A stretch of 33,803 nucleotides of DNA from positions 21,163-54,965 of the forward strand of contig NHBV01000047.1 of the NCBI GenBank assembly GCA_002167775.1, given 5' to 3'. Position numbers and translations under genes: made by a program. Origin of the DNA: Crocinitomicaceae bacterium TMED16 (GTDB lineage: Bacteria; Bacteroidota; Bacteroidia; Flavobacteriales_D; Crocinitomicaceae). The notes under the pieces were generated by a model that was given only the letters and a program-made list of their open reading frames with translations, searched no databases and was not told the origin of the DNA. The stretch's first letter is position 1. Each line of letters starts with the position of its first letter. Below are positions 16,750 through 26,784 of this stretch, piece after piece.

Positions 16750-17124
16750 ATGCCAACTATTCAACAATTAGTTCGCAAAGGGAGAACTGCGGTAGTTAAG
16801 AAATCTAAATCTGCTGCACTTGATTCATGTCCGCAGCGTAAAGGTGTATGTGTAAGAGTTTATACAACAACACCTAAGAAGCCAAATTCAGCGATGCGGA
16901 AAGTGGCAAGAGTTCGCCTTACGAACGGTAAAGAAGTTAACGCTTATATCGGAGGTGAAGGTCACAACCTTCAGGAACATTCCTTGGTATTAGTTAGAGG
17001 TGGAAGAGTCAAAGACCTTCCAGGAGTCCGTTATCACATCGTTCGCGGTGCTGAAGATACAGCGGGTGTTCAAGGAAGAACGCAAAGAAGATCTAAATAC
17101 GGAACGAAACGTCCGAAGAAGTAA
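16750..17124 (+). CDS. rpsL: 30S ribosomal protein S12
   Basis: S12 sits at the decoding centre of the small subunit and affects fidelity. The 124-residue protein begins [12 protein letters not shown]. Lys43 and Lys44 occur in [17 protein letters not shown] and Lys88 in [12 protein letters not shown]; these are the positions whose changes give streptomycin resistance elsewhere, and here they carry the sensitive-type lysines. Asp89, the methylthiolated residue in E. coli, is also present. It is the first gene of the ribosomal super-operon and follows a strong promoter with a hairpin leader. Confidence 0.99.
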   Translation: MPTIQQLVRKGRTAVVKKSKSAALDSCPQRKGVCVRVYTTTPKKPNSAMRKVARVRLTNGKEVNAYIGGEGHNLQEHSLVLVRGGRVKDLPGVRYHIVRGAEDTAGVQGRTQRRSKYGTKRPKK

Positions 17125-17154
17125 TAAATTCAATAACCTTTATTATTTAATATA

Positions 17155-17625
17155 ATGAGAAGAAGAAAGGCCAAAAAAATTGCGATTCTACCGGATCCAA
17201 AATTCAATGATGTTGTCGTTACAAAATTTGTAAACAACCTTATGTTTTCTGGTAAGAAGAGTCTAGCATTCCGAATTTTTTATGATGCCATCGATATGGT
17301 AAATGAAAAAGTAGACGACCAAGAAGGTTTGGACGTTTGGAGAAAAGCGATTGAAAACATCACACCTAGCGTTGAGGTAAGAAGTAGAAGAGTTGGAGGG
17401 GCTACCTTCCAAATTCCTACACCAGTTCGCGAGGGAAGAAAAGCATCCTTAGCTATGAAATGGTTAATTGGATATGCGAGAAAGAGAAACGAAAAAACCA
17501 TGGCTCAGAAATTGGCTGCGGAAATTATAGCTGCTGCAAAAGAAGAGGGTGCTGCTTTCAAAAAGAAAGAAGATACCTTAAGAATGGCTGAAGCAAATAA
17601 AGCATTTTCACACTTTAGATTTTAA
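17155..17625 (+). CDS. rpsG: 30S ribosomal protein S7
   Basis: S7 organises the head of the 30S subunit and contacts E-site tRNA and mRNA. The 156-residue protein opens [18 protein letters not shown] and continues [18 protein letters not shown]; the later helix [18 protein letters not shown] is the 16S-binding segment. It lies 30 bp after rpsL and 3 bp before fusA. In E. coli S7 represses this operon by binding the rpsL-rpsG spacer; the short AT-rich spacer here shows no obvious fold of that kind. Confidence 0.99.
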   Translation: MRRRKAKKIAILPDPKFNDVVVTKFVNNLMFSGKKSLAFRIFYDAIDMVNEKVDDQEGLDVWRKAIENITPSVEVRSRRVGGATFQIPTPVREGRKASLAMKWLIGYARKRNEKTMAQKLAAEIIAAAKEEGAAFKKKEDTLRMAEANKAFSHFRF

Positions 17626-17628
17626 ACC

Positions 17629-19734
17629 ATGGCTAGAGATCTTAAATACACAAGAAACATCGGTATCGCAGCACACATTGATGCTGGAAAGACCACTACT
17701 ACAGAAAGAATCCTTTACTATGGTGGTGTAAGCCACAAAATTGGAGAGGTGCACGATGGTGCGGCTACAATGGACTGGATGGAGCAAGAGCAGGAAAGAG
17801 GTATTACCATTACTTCGGCCGCTACTACGCTCAACTGGGACTACAGAGGCCAAGAGTATCATATGAATATTATTGACACACCTGGACACGTTGACTTTAC
17901 AGTAGAGGTGAATAGATCACTGCGTGTTTTAGATGGTTTGGTATTTTTATTCTCAGCTGTTGATGGTGTTGAGCCACAATCAGAAACAAACTGGAGATTG
18001 GCAAACAACTACAATGTTCCAAGAATTGGTTTTGTGAATAAAATGGACCGCCAAGGTGCTGACTTTTTAAATGTTTGTTCACAGGTTAAAGAGATGTTGG
18101 GAAGTCATGCTCTTCCGCTTCAAATTAACATTGGCGCTGAAGATGATTTTAAAGGGGTAGTTGACCTTATCAATTTCAAAGGTATTGTTTGGAATGAGGA
18201 AGATATGGGGATGACCTTCAAAGAAATTGATATTCCAGAAGATATTATAGATGAAGCAAGAACACTTCGAGGAGAATTACTCGAGGCAGTTGCTGAATTC
18301 GACGAAACACTTATGGAGAAGTATTTCGAGGATGAAAACTCCCTTACAGAAAGAGAAATTCTTGATGCATTAAGAGAAGCTACAATTTCAGGTAAAGTAG
18401 TTCCTATGATGTGTGGTTCTGCTTTTAAAAACAAAGGAGTTCAAGCAATGCTTGACATGGTAATGGAAATTTTACCTTCACCACTTGATATTGAAGGCAT
18501 CAAGGGAATCAATCCCAAAACAGATGAAGAAGTTGTTCGTAAACCATCGGTAGACGAGCCTTTTTCAGCGTTAGCATTTAAAATTGCTACCGACCCGTTC
18601 GTTGGGCGTTTGTGTTTCGTTAGAGCATACTCCGGAAAACTAGATGCTGGTTCTTACGTTTACAACACTCGTTCTAACAATAAGGAGAGAATCTCACGGA
18701 TATTCCAAATGCACGCCAAAGAGCAAAAGCAAGTGAAAGAACTTGGTGCAGGAGATATTGGCGCTGTTGTAGGATTTAAAGATATCAAAACAGGTGACAC
18801 TTTATGTGCTGAAAATGCGCACATCATTCTTGAATCAATGGACTTCCCTGATCCAGTTATCGGTGTGGCTATTGAGCCAAAAACGCAAGGAGATACGGAC
18901 AGACTATCTGTTGGTCTTCAAAAGCTTGCAGAAGAAGATCCTACTTTCCAAGTGAAGACGGATGAAGAATCGGGACAGACAATTATATCGGGAATGGGAG
19001 AACTTCACTTAGAGATCATTATTGATCGATTGAAAAGAGAATTTAAGGTAGATGTTAATCAAGGCGCACCCCAAGTAACGTATCGCGAGGATATTACTGG
19101 AGCAACAGACCACCGTGAGGTATACAAAAAACAAAGTGGTGGACGTGGAAAGTTTGCAGATATTCTTGTGAAAATTCAACCACAAGAGGATCAAGAAAAA
19201 ACAGGTCTAGAGTTCGTTAACTCAATAAAGGGTGGTAATATTCCTAAAGAATTTATTCCATCAGTAGAAAAAGGATTTAAAGAATCTATGAAAACTGGAG
19301 TGCTTGCTGGATTCCCTGTTGAAGCGATGAAAGTTGAATTGATTGATGGTTCATTTCACGCGGTCGATTCAGATCAGTTGTCCTTTGAACTAGCCGCTAA
19401 AATGGCATACAGAGATGCGATGAAGTCTTGTTCACCAATTCTACTAGAACCAATCATGAAAATCGAAATTGTTACGCCAGAAGAAAATATGGGTGATGTT
19501 GTTGGAGATTTGAACCGTAGAAGAGGAATGATGAAAGGAATGGATGATAAGAATGGTGCTAAAGTGTTAAAAGCAGATGTGCCATTATCAGAAATGTTTG
19601 GTTATGTAACACAATTAAGAACAATTACTTCGGGTAGAGCAACTTCCTCAATGGAATTTTCACATTACTCAGAGGCACCTAAGAATGTTGCACAAGATGT
19701 TATTGATAAAGCCAACGGAAAAGTAGTTGCATAA
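17629..19734 (+). CDS. fusA: Elongation factor G
   Basis: EF-G is the GTPase that drives tRNA-mRNA translocation and, with RRF, ribosome recycling. The 701-residue protein has the G1 motif AHIDAGKT (15-22), switch I region [10 protein letters not shown] (58-67), G3 DTPGH (83-87) and NKMD (137-140). Domain II begins near residue 310, and domain IV includes [11 protein letters not shown] and [18 protein letters not shown]. This is the copy inside the str operon, so it is the main translocase. It sits between rpsG (3 bp) and rpsJ (17 bp); tuf, which follows fusA in E. coli, is absent here. Confidence 0.99.
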   Translation: MARDLKYTRNIGIAAHIDAGKTTTTERILYYGGVSHKIGEVHDGAATMDWMEQEQERGITITSAATTLNWDYRGQEYHMNIIDTPGHVDFTVEVNRSLRVLDGLVFLFSAVDGVEPQSETNWRLANNYNVPRIGFVNKMDRQGADFLNVCSQVKEMLGSHALPLQINIGAEDDFKGVVDLINFKGIVWNEEDMGMTFKEIDIPEDIIDEARTLRGELLEAVAEFDETLMEKYFEDENSLTEREILDALREATISGKVVPMMCGSAFKNKGVQAMLDMVMEILPSPLDIEGIKGINPKTDEEVVRKPSVDEPFSALAFKIATDPFVGRLCFVRAYSGKLDAGSYVYNTRSNNKERISRIFQMHAKEQKQVKELGAGDIGAVVGFKDIKTGDTLCAENAHIILESMDFPDPVIGVAIEPKTQGDTDRLSVGLQKLAEEDPTFQVKTDEESGQTIISGMGELHLEIIIDRLKREFKVDVNQGAPQVTYREDITGATDHREVYKKQSGGRGKFADILVKIQPQEDQEKTGLEFVNSIKGGNIPKEFIPSVEKGFKESMKTGVLAGFPVEAMKVELIDGSFHAVDSDQLSFELAAKMAYRDAMKSCSPILLEPIMKIEIVTPEENMGDVVGDLNRRRGMMKGMDDKNGAKVLKADVPLSEMFGYVTQLRTITSGRATSSMEFSHYSEAPKNVAQDVIDKANGKVVA

Positions 19735-19751
19735 TATTTAAGAAGAAGAAA

Positions 19752-20057
19752 ATGAGTCAGAAAATTCGAATTAAATTAAAATCTTACGATCACAACTTAG
19801 TTGACAAGTCAGCTGAGAAGATTGTAAAAACTGTAAAATCGACAGGTGCCGTCGTTAGTGGTCCTATTCCACTTCCAACACACAAAAGAATTTACACAGT
19901 ATTAAAATCTCCACACGTCAACAAAAAAGCAAGAGAGCAATTTGAATTGTGCGCTTACAAAAGATTGATGGATATCTACAGTAGCTCTTCAAAAACGGTT
20001 GACGCCTTGATGAAATTAGAGTTACCTAGTGGAGTTGATGTAGAAATTAAAGTTTAA
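19752..20057 (+). CDS. rpsJ: 30S ribosomal protein S10
   Basis: S10 is a head protein of the 30S subunit and, as NusE, part of transcription antitermination complexes. The 101-residue sequence carries [21 protein letters not shown] at the start, the loop [22 protein letters not shown], and the end [26 protein letters not shown]. It follows fusA after 17 bp, which joins the str and S10 blocks into one transcription unit. The preceding bases are purine-rich (AAGAAGAAGAAA) without a canonical Shine-Dalgarno. Confidence 0.99.
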   Translation: MSQKIRIKLKSYDHNLVDKSAEKIVKTVKSTGAVVSGPIPLPTHKRIYTVLKSPHVNKKAREQFELCAYKRLMDIYSSSSKTVDALMKLELPSGVDVEIKV

Positions 20058-20074
20058 TAATAAAAACGTAAAAC

Positions 20075-20689
20075 ATGCCAGGAATAATTGGACGAAAAAT
20101 CGGAATGACTAGCATCTACAGTGCCGAGGGTAAGGCATTACCATGCACGATGATAGAAGCTGGTCCTTGTGTTGTCACTCAGGTGAAGACACAAGACAGA
20201 GATGGTTACGAAGCTGTTCAGCTTGGGTTTGGAAGTAAGAAAGAAAAAAATACGCCAAACGCATTGCAAGGACATTTCAAAAAAGCCAAGACCACACCTA
20301 AGTCAGCGCTTGCTGAATTCTCAAACTTTGAGGACTTAAATTTAGGTGACACTGTGAATGTTGAAATCTTCTCTGAAGGAGAATTTGTTGACATCGCAGG
20401 AACTTCAAAAGGTAAAGGTTTCCAGGGAGTTGTGAAAAGACACAATTTTGCGGGTGTTGGTCAAGCGACACACGGTCAGCACAACAGACTTAGAGCTCCA
20501 GGTTCAATTGGTGCAGCCTCCTACCCTGCTAAAGTTTTCAAAGGAATGCGAATGGCCGGTCAAATGGGTAACAAAAGAGTTACTGCCGAAAACCTTCAGG
20601 TATTGAAAGTTATCGCTGACAAAAACATTCTTATCGTTAAAGGTTCTGTACCAGGAGCCAATGGTTCAACCCTAACAATTGTAAAGTAA
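20075..20689 (+). CDS. rplC: 50S ribosomal protein L3
   Basis: L3 initiates 50S assembly and reaches the peptidyl-transferase centre with a long loop. The 204-residue protein has [10 protein letters not shown] near the start and the long-loop segment [17 protein letters not shown] at about 109-125, followed by [25 protein letters not shown]. Its stop overlaps the rplD start by one base (TAATG), indicating coupled translation of L3 and L4. Confidence 0.99.
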   Translation: MPGIIGRKIGMTSIYSAEGKALPCTMIEAGPCVVTQVKTQDRDGYEAVQLGFGSKKEKNTPNALQGHFKKAKTTPKSALAEFSNFEDLNLGDTVNVEIFSEGEFVDIAGTSKGKGFQGVVKRHNFAGVGQATHGQHNRLRAPGSIGAASYPAKVFKGMRMAGQMGNKRVTAENLQVLKVIADKNILIVKGSVPGANGSTLTIVK

Positions 20690-21315
20690 TGAAACTGAAA
20701 ATATACGACGCGAAAGGTTCTGCTACTGATAAGTCAGTAAATCTATCTAAAGATGTTTTTGGAATAGAGCCTAACGACCATGCAATTTACTTAGATGTCA
20801 AGCAGCACCTTGCCAACAAAAGACAAGGAACGCACAAAGCAAAGGAAAGAAGTGAAATTGCTGGTTCAACCAAAAAGATTAAAAAGCAAAAAGGTACTGG
20901 CGGCGCAAGAGCTGGTAACATCAAGTCAGGAACGAGAGTTGGTGGAGGTAGAATTTTCGGCCCTCGCCCAAGAAACTATCACTTTAAGTTGAATGTAAAG
21001 CTTAAAAGGCTTGCTAGAAAATCTGCTTTTTCTGTTCAAGCGAAAAACAAGTCTATCATGGTATTGAATGACTTATCAGGACTTACTGAAAAAACAAAAG
21101 ATTTTAAAGCACTAATTGCCTCTTTAAAACTCGAGAATGAAAAAGTACTTTTTATCCTTGGTGATAAGAACGATGCAGCCTATTTAGGTTCAAGAAACTT
21201 GAGAAAAATAAAAGTAGTTACTGCTGATTCTTTTAACACATATGATGTTCTTAACGCATCTAAAGTTATAGTGTCTTCAGAAAGCATTAAACAAATTGAA
21301 AAGATCCTTAACTAA
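20689..21315 (+). CDS. rplD: 50S ribosomal protein L4
   Basis: L4 binds 23S rRNA domain I and lines the exit tunnel with an extended loop. The 208-residue protein shows the loop around residues 60-95 (KKQKGTGGARAGNIKSG and GGGRIFGPRPRNY), where macrolide-resistance changes occur in other bacteria. The C-terminal part is globular and ends SSESIKQIEKILN. In E. coli L4 also represses the S10 operon through its leader. Here rpsJ has no long leader, so that control is unlikely in the same form. Confidence 0.98.
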   Translation: MKLKIYDAKGSATDKSVNLSKDVFGIEPNDHAIYLDVKQHLANKRQGTHKAKERSEIAGSTKKIKKQKGTGGARAGNIKSGTRVGGGRIFGPRPRNYHFKLNVKLKRLARKSAFSVQAKNKSIMVLNDLSGLTEKTKDFKALIASLKLENEKVLFILGDKNDAAYLGSRNLRKIKVVTADSFNTYDVLNASKVIVSSESIKQIEKILN

Positions 21316-21320
21316 GAGTC

Positions 21321-21626
21321 ATGCAAAATTTACAAGGAATAATTAAAAAACCAATCATAACTGAGAAAGCGACAATGATTTCTGAGACTATGAACAGATT
21401 TACGTTTGAGGTAATTCAAACTGCCAACAAAATTGAGATCAAGAATGCTGTAGAAAAAATGTATGGTGTTCAGGTTACTAAAGTTCGAACTGCAAACTTC
21501 GGTGGCGGTAAGGCTTCTATGAAATATACGAACAAAGGAATCGTTCGCGAAACAGCAAGAAAATGGAAAAAAGCCATTGTTACTGTTGCTGAAGGTGAAA
21601 CGATTGATTTATTTAATAACTATTAA
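21321..21626 (+). CDS. rplW: 50S ribosomal protein L23
   Basis: L23 lies at the tunnel exit and is the docking site for trigger factor and the signal recognition particle. The 101-residue protein has the family start [16 protein letters not shown], the core [29 protein letters not shown], and a short loop [15 protein letters not shown] in place of the longer loop of some families. It is 5 bp after rplD and 11 bp before rplB, in standard S10-operon order. Confidence 0.98.
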   Translation: MQNLQGIIKKPIITEKATMISETMNRFTFEVIQTANKIEIKNAVEKMYGVQVTKVRTANFGGGKASMKYTNKGIVRETARKWKKAIVTVAEGETIDLFNNY

Positions 21627-21637
21627 CGACTAAAAAA

Positions 21638-22462
21638 ATGAGTCTTAAAAAGTTTAAACCAACCACACCAGGGCAAAGACATAAAGTGGCTTTGCAGTTT
21701 GGAGAAGTAAGCAAATCAACTCCTGAAAAATCTCTTCTAGCAAAGAAGAAAAAATCAGGTGGTCGAAATAACGACGGTAAAATGACCATGAGACACATCG
21801 GTGGTGGTCACAAGCAGAAATATCGTGTTGTCGATTTTAAAAGAAATAAATTCGATATACCTGCAACGGTCAAAGGAATTGAATACGATCCAAATAGAAC
21901 TGCTAACATTGCACTTTTGCATTATGCAGATGGTGAGAAGAGATATATTATTGCTCCAAATGGCCTAAAAGAAGGAGACACAGTATTGTCAGGTAAAGAT
22001 GCCACTCCAGTAGTTGGAAATGCAATGTACCTTTCTGATATTCCATTAGGAACAATGATTCACAATATTGAATTACAACCTGGTAAAGGAGGTTCGATTG
22101 CAAGAGGAGCCGGAACATATGCGCAATTGAATGCACGAGACGGTAAATATGCAATCATCAAAATGCCTTCAGGAGAAACTAGAATGATCTTAATTACATG
22201 TTTAGCGACAATCGGATCGGTTTCAAACCCTGAACATAATCTTACAGTTTCAGGTAAGGCAGGGAGAACAAGATGGTTGGGAAGAAGACCTAGAGTTAGA
22301 CCAGTTGTAATGAATCCTGTAGATCATCCAATGGGTGGTGGTGAAGGTAAAAATTCTGGAGGTCACCCAAGATCAAGAAATGGTATTCCTGCAAAAGGAT
22401 ATAAGACAAGAGCTAAGAGTAAATACTCTGACAAGTTTATTATTGAAAGAAGAAAAAAATAG
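21638..22462 (+). CDS. rplB: 50S ribosomal protein L2
   Basis: L2 is needed for subunit association and peptidyl transfer. The 274-residue protein contains [20 protein letters not shown] near residue 43. The C-terminal [19 protein letters not shown] (around residue 226) carries the conserved histidine linked with catalysis in E. coli. The end [13 protein letters not shown] is typical. Short purine-rich spacers flank the gene. No deviation from the family was seen. Confidence 0.99.
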   Translation: MSLKKFKPTTPGQRHKVALQFGEVSKSTPEKSLLAKKKKSGGRNNDGKMTMRHIGGGHKQKYRVVDFKRNKFDIPATVKGIEYDPNRTANIALLHYADGEKRYIIAPNGLKEGDTVLSGKDATPVVGNAMYLSDIPLGTMIHNIELQPGKGGSIARGAGTYAQLNARDGKYAIIKMPSGETRMILITCLATIGSVSNPEHNLTVSGKAGRTRWLGRRPRVRPVVMNPVDHPMGGGEGKNSGGHPRSRNGIPAKGYKTRAKSKYSDKFIIERRKK

Positions 22463-22472
22463 AGAATAGGAT

Positions 22473-22742
22473 ATGAGTCGTTCATTAAAAAAACCACCTT
22501 TCGTTCATTACAAGCTAATGAAAAGAGTCGATGATGCGAAAGCAGCGAACAGTAAGTCAGTGATCAAAACCTGGTCAAGAGCTTCTACAATTACTCCAGA
22601 GTTTGTAGGTATGACCTTTGCTGTTCACAACGGAAATAAATTTATTCCAGTTTTTGTTACAGAAAACATGGTAGGACACAAATTAGGAGAATTTGCACCA
22701 ACGAGGAACTTTAGAGGTCACGGTGGTAAAAACAAAAGATAA
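22473..22742 (+). CDS. rpsS: 30S ribosomal protein S19
   Basis: S19 forms a complex with S13 in the 30S head near the A site. The 89-residue sequence opens [19 protein letters not shown], with the conserved [22 protein letters not shown] and the signature [18 protein letters not shown] at the end. rplV begins 2 bp downstream. Length and motifs are normal for the family. Confidence 0.99.
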   Translation: MSRSLKKPPFVHYKLMKRVDDAKAANSKSVIKTWSRASTITPEFVGMTFAVHNGNKFIPVFVTENMVGHKLGEFAPTRNFRGHGGKNKR

Positions 22743-22744
22743 TT

Positions 22745-23140
22745 ATGGGAGCAAGAAAACGATTAAGAGCGGAAGCACTCAAAGCTGAGAAGAAAGCTAT
22801 TGCAATCGCACAATTAAGAAAGTCACCGATATCTCCAAGAAAAATGAGATTGGCAGCTGATTTAATTCGTGGAGTTGAGGTTAACAAAGCCTTGAACATC
22901 TTACAATTCAGTAGTAAAGATGCTGCAAAGAGCCTTGAAAAGCTATTAAGATCTGCTATCGCAAATTGGGAACAAAAAAATGAAGATGCAGATATCAGTG
23001 AAGCTTCATTGATGGTTACAAGAATTGAAGTTGGTGGTGGAGCAATGCTCAAAAGAATTCAGCCGGCACCTCAAGGAAGAGCGCACAGAATTAGAAAAAG
23101 ATCAAATCACGTTACCATCGTAGTTGGTGGAGCTAAATAA
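22745..23140 (+). CDS. rplV: 50S ribosomal protein L22
   Basis: L22 spans the 50S subunit and its beta-hairpin lines the exit-tunnel constriction near the macrolide site. The 131-residue protein has a charged N-terminus followed by [19 protein letters not shown]. The C-terminal hairpin region is [20 protein letters not shown] then [14 protein letters not shown]. The first ~20 residues, rich in Ala, Lys and Glu, extend beyond the bacterial core. Confidence 0.98.
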   Translation: MGARKRLRAEALKAEKKAIAIAQLRKSPISPRKMRLAADLIRGVEVNKALNILQFSSKDAAKSLEKLLRSAIANWEQKNEDADISEASLMVTRIEVGGGAMLKRIQPAPQGRAHRIRKRSNHVTIVVGGAK

Positions 23141-23148
23141 TTGAAGAA

Positions 23149-23865
23149 ATGGGACAAAAAACAAATCCAATTGGCAATAGACTAGGTTACATCCAAGGAT
23201 GGGAATCAAACTGGTTTGGTGGTTCTAATTACGGTGATAAAATCGTAGAAGATGACAAAATCAGAAAATATCTAAAGGCACGTTTGGCCAAAGCAAGTAT
23301 TGCCAAAATAATCATTGAAAGAACTTTAAAATTGGTTACTGTGACCATCAACACTGCGCGTCCTGGTGTAATCATTGGTAAAGGTGGTCAAGAAGTTGAC
23401 AAACTAAAAGAAGAGCTTAAAAAGCTAACCAAAAAGGATATTCAAATTAACATCTTTGAAGTTAAAAGACCTGAGCTAGATGCAAGATTGGTTGCTGATG
23501 CAGTGGCGCGTCAGCTTGAAGCACGTATCTCTTTTAGAAGAGCCATCAAAATGGCTATAGCAGGAACGATGAGGATGGGCGCTGAAGGTATTAAGATAAA
23601 AATTTCTGGTCGATTAAATGGTGCTGAAATGGCTCGTTCTGAAATGTATAAGGACGGAAGAACTCCACTTCATACATTTAGAGCTGATATAGACTACGCT
23701 TTGGCGGAGGCACATACTACCTACGGAAGATTAGGAATAAAAGTATGGATCTGTAAAGGAGAAGTATATGGTAAGAGAGATTTGTCCCCGAATATCGGTA
23801 TGAAATCAGGTTCAAAGTCTGGAGGAATGAGAAAGCCAGGCATGCCTAATAGAAAGAAAAAATAA
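23149..23865 (+). CDS. rpsC: 30S ribosomal protein S3
   Basis: S3 is at the mRNA entry channel and helps the ribosome unwind mRNA. The 238-residue protein starts [20 protein letters not shown] and contains the type II KH fold with the GKGG loop ([19 protein letters not shown]). The C-terminal domain has [15 protein letters not shown] sequence ([16 protein letters not shown]) and [18 protein letters not shown]. The basic end ([10 protein letters not shown]) is low-complexity. It lies 8 bp after rplV and 17 bp before rplP. Confidence 0.99.
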   Translation: MGQKTNPIGNRLGYIQGWESNWFGGSNYGDKIVEDDKIRKYLKARLAKASIAKIIIERTLKLVTVTINTARPGVIIGKGGQEVDKLKEELKKLTKKDIQINIFEVKRPELDARLVADAVARQLEARISFRRAIKMAIAGTMRMGAEGIKIKISGRLNGAEMARSEMYKDGRTPLHTFRADIDYALAEAHTTYGRLGIKVWICKGEVYGKRDLSPNIGMKSGSKSGGMRKPGMPNRKKK

Positions 23866-23882
23866 TATTAGAATAAAGCACA

Positions 23883-24311
23883 ATGTTACAGCCTAAGAAA
23901 ACAAAATTTAGAAAAGCGCAGAAAGGAAGAAACCGAGGTTTAGCGCATAGAGGTTCTACTATAGCATTTGGTTCATTTGGTCTTAAAACCTTAGAGCCGG
24001 GTTGGATTACATCTAGACAGATTGAAGCATCAAGGATTGCTGTTACTCGTTACATGAAGCGTGAAGGAAAAGTTTGGATTCGAATTTTCCCAGACAAACC
24101 AGTGACGTCGAAGCCAGCAGAGGTAAGGATGGGTAAAGGTAAAGGTGCACCAAGTCATTGGGTAGCTGTCGTAAGACCGGGAAGAATTCTTTTTGAAGCA
24201 GACGGAGTTCCTTACGAAATTGCCAAAGAAGCAATGAGATTGGCCGCACAGAAACTACCTGTGAAATGTAAATTTATCGTCCGCAATGATTTTGTGGTAC
24301 CCGTAAAATAA
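23883..24311 (+). CDS. rplP: 50S ribosomal protein L16
   Basis: L16 supports A-site tRNA binding at the central protuberance and is a late-assembly protein. The 142-residue protein begins [19 protein letters not shown] and carries [23 protein letters not shown] and the conserved [20 protein letters not shown]. The end [15 protein letters not shown] is typical. rpmC begins 4 bp downstream. Nothing unusual was seen. Confidence 0.99.
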   Translation: MLQPKKTKFRKAQKGRNRGLAHRGSTIAFGSFGLKTLEPGWITSRQIEASRIAVTRYMKREGKVWIRIFPDKPVTSKPAEVRMGKGKGAPSHWVAVVRPGRILFEADGVPYEIAKEAMRLAAQKLPVKCKFIVRNDFVVPVK

Positions 24312-24315
24312 GATT

Positions 24316-24510
24316 ATGACACAACAAGAAATAATAAAACTATCTGACGAGGATTTAAAGAGCCGTTTGACTGATTTTCAATCACAAATGGAAACCTTGA
24401 AGCTAACACACAAAATGGCGCCAATAGAGAATCCATTGAGAATCAGAAGTATGAGAAAATTGATCGCTAGACTAAATACGGAAGCGACTAAAAGAAAAGC
24501 ACAAGCTTAA
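24316..24510 (+). CDS. rpmC: 50S ribosomal protein L29
   Basis: L29 is a small helical-hairpin protein at the tunnel exit beside L23. The 64-residue sequence forms two helices: [19 protein letters not shown] and the [20 protein letters not shown] region, joined by [10 protein letters not shown]. The length is normal. It sits between rplP and rpsQ in the usual order. Confidence 0.97.
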   Translation: MTQQEIIKLSDEDLKSRLTDFQSQMETLKLTHKMAPIENPLRIRSMRKLIARLNTEATKRKAQA

Positions 24511-24523
24511 AAATTATTGCCAA

Positions 24524-24781
24524 ATGGAGAAGCGAAATTTAAGAAAAGAAAGAGTTGGGGTTGTTACCAGTGACAAAATGGATAAATCTGTTGTTGTTGC
24601 CGTAGAGCGTAAGGTAAAACACCCTAAGTATGGGAAATTTGTGAAGATGACTTCCAAATTTGTTGCTCACGACGAAACAAACGATTGTAATATCGGAGAT
24701 ACGGTTAAAATAATGGAGTCTCGTCCTTTGAGTAAGAATAAGAACTGGAGATTAGTAGAAATACTCGAAAGAGCTAAATAA
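24524..24781 (+). CDS. rpsQ: 30S ribosomal protein S17
   Basis: S17 is a primary 16S-binding protein with an OB fold. The 85-residue protein has [20 protein letters not shown] and [20 protein letters not shown], then the conserved [19 protein letters not shown] near the end. It lies 13 bp after rpmC and 8 bp before rplN. Family length and motifs are intact. Confidence 0.98.
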   Translation: MEKRNLRKERVGVVTSDKMDKSVVVAVERKVKHPKYGKFVKMTSKFVAHDETNDCNIGDTVKIMESRPLSKNKNWRLVEILERAK

Positions 24782-24789
24782 CTTGTATA

Positions 24790-25158
24790 ATGATACAAAC
24801 AGAATCAAGACTAGGAGTAGCAGATAATTCAGGAGCCAAAGAGGTTCTATGTATTCGTGTCCTAGGTGGTACGAAAAGAAGATATGCTTCCATTGGTGAC
24901 AAAATCGTAGTTACAGTAAAAAGTGCGATGCCAAATGGCCAGGTGAAAAAAGGAACTGTTCAGAAGGCGGTCGTTGTGAGAACGAAAAAAGAAATCAGAA
25001 GACCTGATGGTTCATACATCCGTTTTGACGACAATGCATGTGTTATCTTGAACCAAACAGGTGAAATGAGAGGAACGCGTATTTTCGGCCCAGTAGCAAG
25101 AGAGCTTAGAGAAAATAACTTTATGAAAATTGTTTCACTAGCACCAGAAGTGCTTTAA
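24790..25158 (+). CDS. rplN: 50S ribosomal protein L14
   Basis: L14 forms inter-subunit bridges with the 30S subunit and binds the silencing factor RsfS in other bacteria. The 122-residue protein opens [20 protein letters not shown] and carries the signature [19 protein letters not shown] and [20 protein letters not shown]. The length exactly matches the bacterial norm. rplX follows after 10 bp. Confidence 0.99.
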   Translation: MIQTESRLGVADNSGAKEVLCIRVLGGTKRRYASIGDKIVVTVKSAMPNGQVKKGTVQKAVVVRTKKEIRRPDGSYIRFDDNACVILNQTGEMRGTRIFGPVARELRENNFMKIVSLAPEVL

Positions 25159-25168
25159 AAAGTATAAA

Positions 25169-25486
25169 ATGCAAAAGAAACTACATATAAAAATCGGTGA
25201 CACTGTGAAAGCAATCACTGGAGAGTCTAAAGGACAAGAAGGAACTGTTCTTGGAATCGACCGAGAAAAGCTAAGAGCAACAGTTGAAGGACTTAACATG
25301 ATTAAAAAACACGTTAAACCCAGTGCAAACAACCCTCAAGGGAGTATAGAGGAACTTGAAGGTACGATACATATATCAAACCTAATGTTGGTCGCGAATG
25401 GAGAGGCTACACGCACAGGAAAACGACTAGATGAAAAAGGAAAATTAACTAGATATTCAAAGAAATCAGGGGAGGTGATTAAGTAA
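25169..25486 (+). CDS. rplX: 50S ribosomal protein L24
   Basis: L24 nucleates 50S assembly. The 105-residue protein has the KOW motif near the start ([18 protein letters not shown]), followed by [20 protein letters not shown] and a Lys-rich end. Its last codons (GGG GAG GTG ATT, encoding Gly-Glu-Val-Ile) double as a near-perfect Shine-Dalgarno for rplE. The TAA overlaps the rplE ATG by one base. Confidence 0.98.
   Translation: MQKKLHIKIGDTVKAITGESKGQEGTVLGIDREKLRATVEGLNMIKKHVKPSANNPQGSIEELEGTIHISNLMLVANGEATRTGKRLDEKGKLTRYSKKSGEVIK
25471..25480 (+). promoter_or_regulatory. Strong Shine-Dalgarno for rplE
   Basis: GGAGGTGATT lies 5 nt before the rplE ATG (25486) and matches nine bases of the classical 16S 3'-end complement. 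Every other start in the ribosomal cluster lacks such a site, so this is an exception. It lies inside the rplX reading frame, so coding need could also explain it. Confidence 0.6.
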
Positions 25487-26037
25487 TGAGCTACAGACCA
25501 AGATTAAAAGACAAGTACAATTCAGAAATTGTAAAAACACTAACTGACAAGTTTGGTTACAAGTCGTCAATGCGCGTACCAAAATTGACTAAGATTGTAC
25601 TAAGCCAAGGTATGGGAGATGCTGTAGCTGATAAAAAGCTTATTGATAGCGCTGCTGCAGACCTTTCTAAAATTGCTGGACAAAAGGCAATTACGACACT
25701 TTCTAAAAAGGATATTTCGAATTTCAAATTGAGAAAAGGAATGCCTATTGGTACAAAAGTAACCCTTAGAGGAGATAAAATGTATGACTTTTTAGATCGT
25801 CTTTTAGCAGTTTCACTTCCTAGAACAAGAGACTTTAGAGGAATTAACCCAAAAGGTTTTGACGGAAGAGGAAACTTCAACTTAGGCGTGAAAGAACATA
25901 TTATATTCCCAGAAATAGATATTGATAAGGTGAATAGAATCCTAGGTATGGATATCACTTTTGTAACTACAGCGGAAAATGATGAAGAAGCGAAAGCTTT
26001 ATTAGACGAATTTGGATTTCCATTTATAAAAAAATAG
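25486..26037 (+). CDS. rplE: 50S ribosomal protein L5
   Basis: L5 binds 5S rRNA and contacts P-site tRNA in the central protuberance. The 183-residue protein starts [19 protein letters not shown]. It includes [17 protein letters not shown] and [20 protein letters not shown], then the conserved [19 protein letters not shown]. The start overlaps the rplX stop by one base and follows an unusually complete Shine-Dalgarno. rpsN begins 3 bp after the stop. Confidence 0.99.
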   Translation: MSYRPRLKDKYNSEIVKTLTDKFGYKSSMRVPKLTKIVLSQGMGDAVADKKLIDSAAADLSKIAGQKAITTLSKKDISNFKLRKGMPIGTKVTLRGDKMYDFLDRLLAVSLPRTRDFRGINPKGFDGRGNFNLGVKEHIIFPEIDIDKVNRILGMDITFVTTAENDEEAKALLDEFGFPFIKK

Positions 26038-26040
26038 AAA

Positions 26041-26355
26041 ATGGCTAAAGAATCAATGAAAGCGCGTGAGCGCAAAAGAGAAAGGTTAGCAGCTCGTTAC
26101 GAAGCAAAGCGTGAAGAGCTTACAAAAATCTTAAAATCAACAGATGCATCTGAAGAAATTCAAAATGCAAAATGGGACGCAATGATGCAGTTACAAAAGC
26201 TCCCCGCTAATTCCTCAAAGGTTAGAAAGCACAACAGATGTGGTTTAACTGGAAGGCCAAGAGGATATATGCGTCAGTTTGGTATTTCTAGGGTAACCTT
26301 TAGAGAAATGGCTTTGTCTGGTAAAATACCAGGTGTTAAAAAAGCAAGTTGGTAA
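26041..26355 (+). CDS. rpsN: 30S ribosomal protein S14, long form without zinc site
   Basis: S14 is a late-assembling protein in the 30S head. This copy has 104 residues. The core [16 protein letters not shown], then [20 protein letters not shown] and [17 protein letters not shown], is standard. Only one cysteine is present, so it is the zinc-independent type. The segment at about residues 31-56 ([16 protein letters not shown] and on) is longer than in the ~89-residue S14 I recall for flavobacteria, and resembles the ~101-residue proteobacterial form. It lies between rplE (3 bp) and rpsH (19 bp). Confidence 0.97.
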   Translation: MAKESMKARERKRERLAARYEAKREELTKILKSTDASEEIQNAKWDAMMQLQKLPANSSKVRKHNRCGLTGRPRGYMRQFGISRVTFREMALSGKIPGVKKASW

Positions 26356-26374
26356 TTAATAAACTAAGAAAGAA

Positions 26375-26773
26375 ATGAATACAGATCCAATAGCTGATTT
26401 TTTAACTCGTGTGAGAAATGCGAGTGCAGCAGGTTTGAAAATTGTTGAAATTCCAGGCTCAAACGTAAAAAGAGCAATGACTGAAATTTTATTCGATCAA
26501 GGCTTTATCCTGAACTTCAAATTTGAAGAAGATAATAAGCAAGGAATTATTAAAATCGCTTTGAAATATAACGATTCAACAAAAGTTCCTGCAATTACCA
26601 AAATTCAGAGAGCGTCACGTCCCGGTTTAAGAAAATATTCTGCTTCGACAACTATGCCAAGAGTTTTAAATGGTCTAGGAGTTTCCATTGTATCGACCTC
26701 GAAAGGAGTTGTTACTGGAAAACAAGCTACGAAGATGAATGTTGGTGGTGAAGTACTTTGCTACGTATATTAA
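26375..26773 (+). CDS. rpsH: 30S ribosomal protein S8
   Basis: S8 binds 16S rRNA helix 21 and, in E. coli, represses the spc operon by binding near rplE. The 132-residue protein starts MNTDPIADFLTRVRNASAA and ends with the RNA-binding signature VVTGKQATKMNVGGEVLCYVY. The inner motif ISRPGLR-type occurs as QRASRPGLRKYSAS. The length is normal. rplF begins 11 bp downstream. Confidence 0.98.
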   Translation: MNTDPIADFLTRVRNASAAGLKIVEIPGSNVKRAMTEILFDQGFILNFKFEEDNKQGIIKIALKYNDSTKVPAITKIQRASRPGLRKYSASTTMPRVLNGLGVSIVSTSKGVVTGKQATKMNVGGEVLCYVY

Positions 26774-26784
26774 AAAAAAGAAAA

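Noticed and set aside
26758..26784. Nine-residue N-terminal extension of L6 from an upstream TTG
   Set aside because: It overlaps the rpsH end, and the family begins at MSRIGN (26785).
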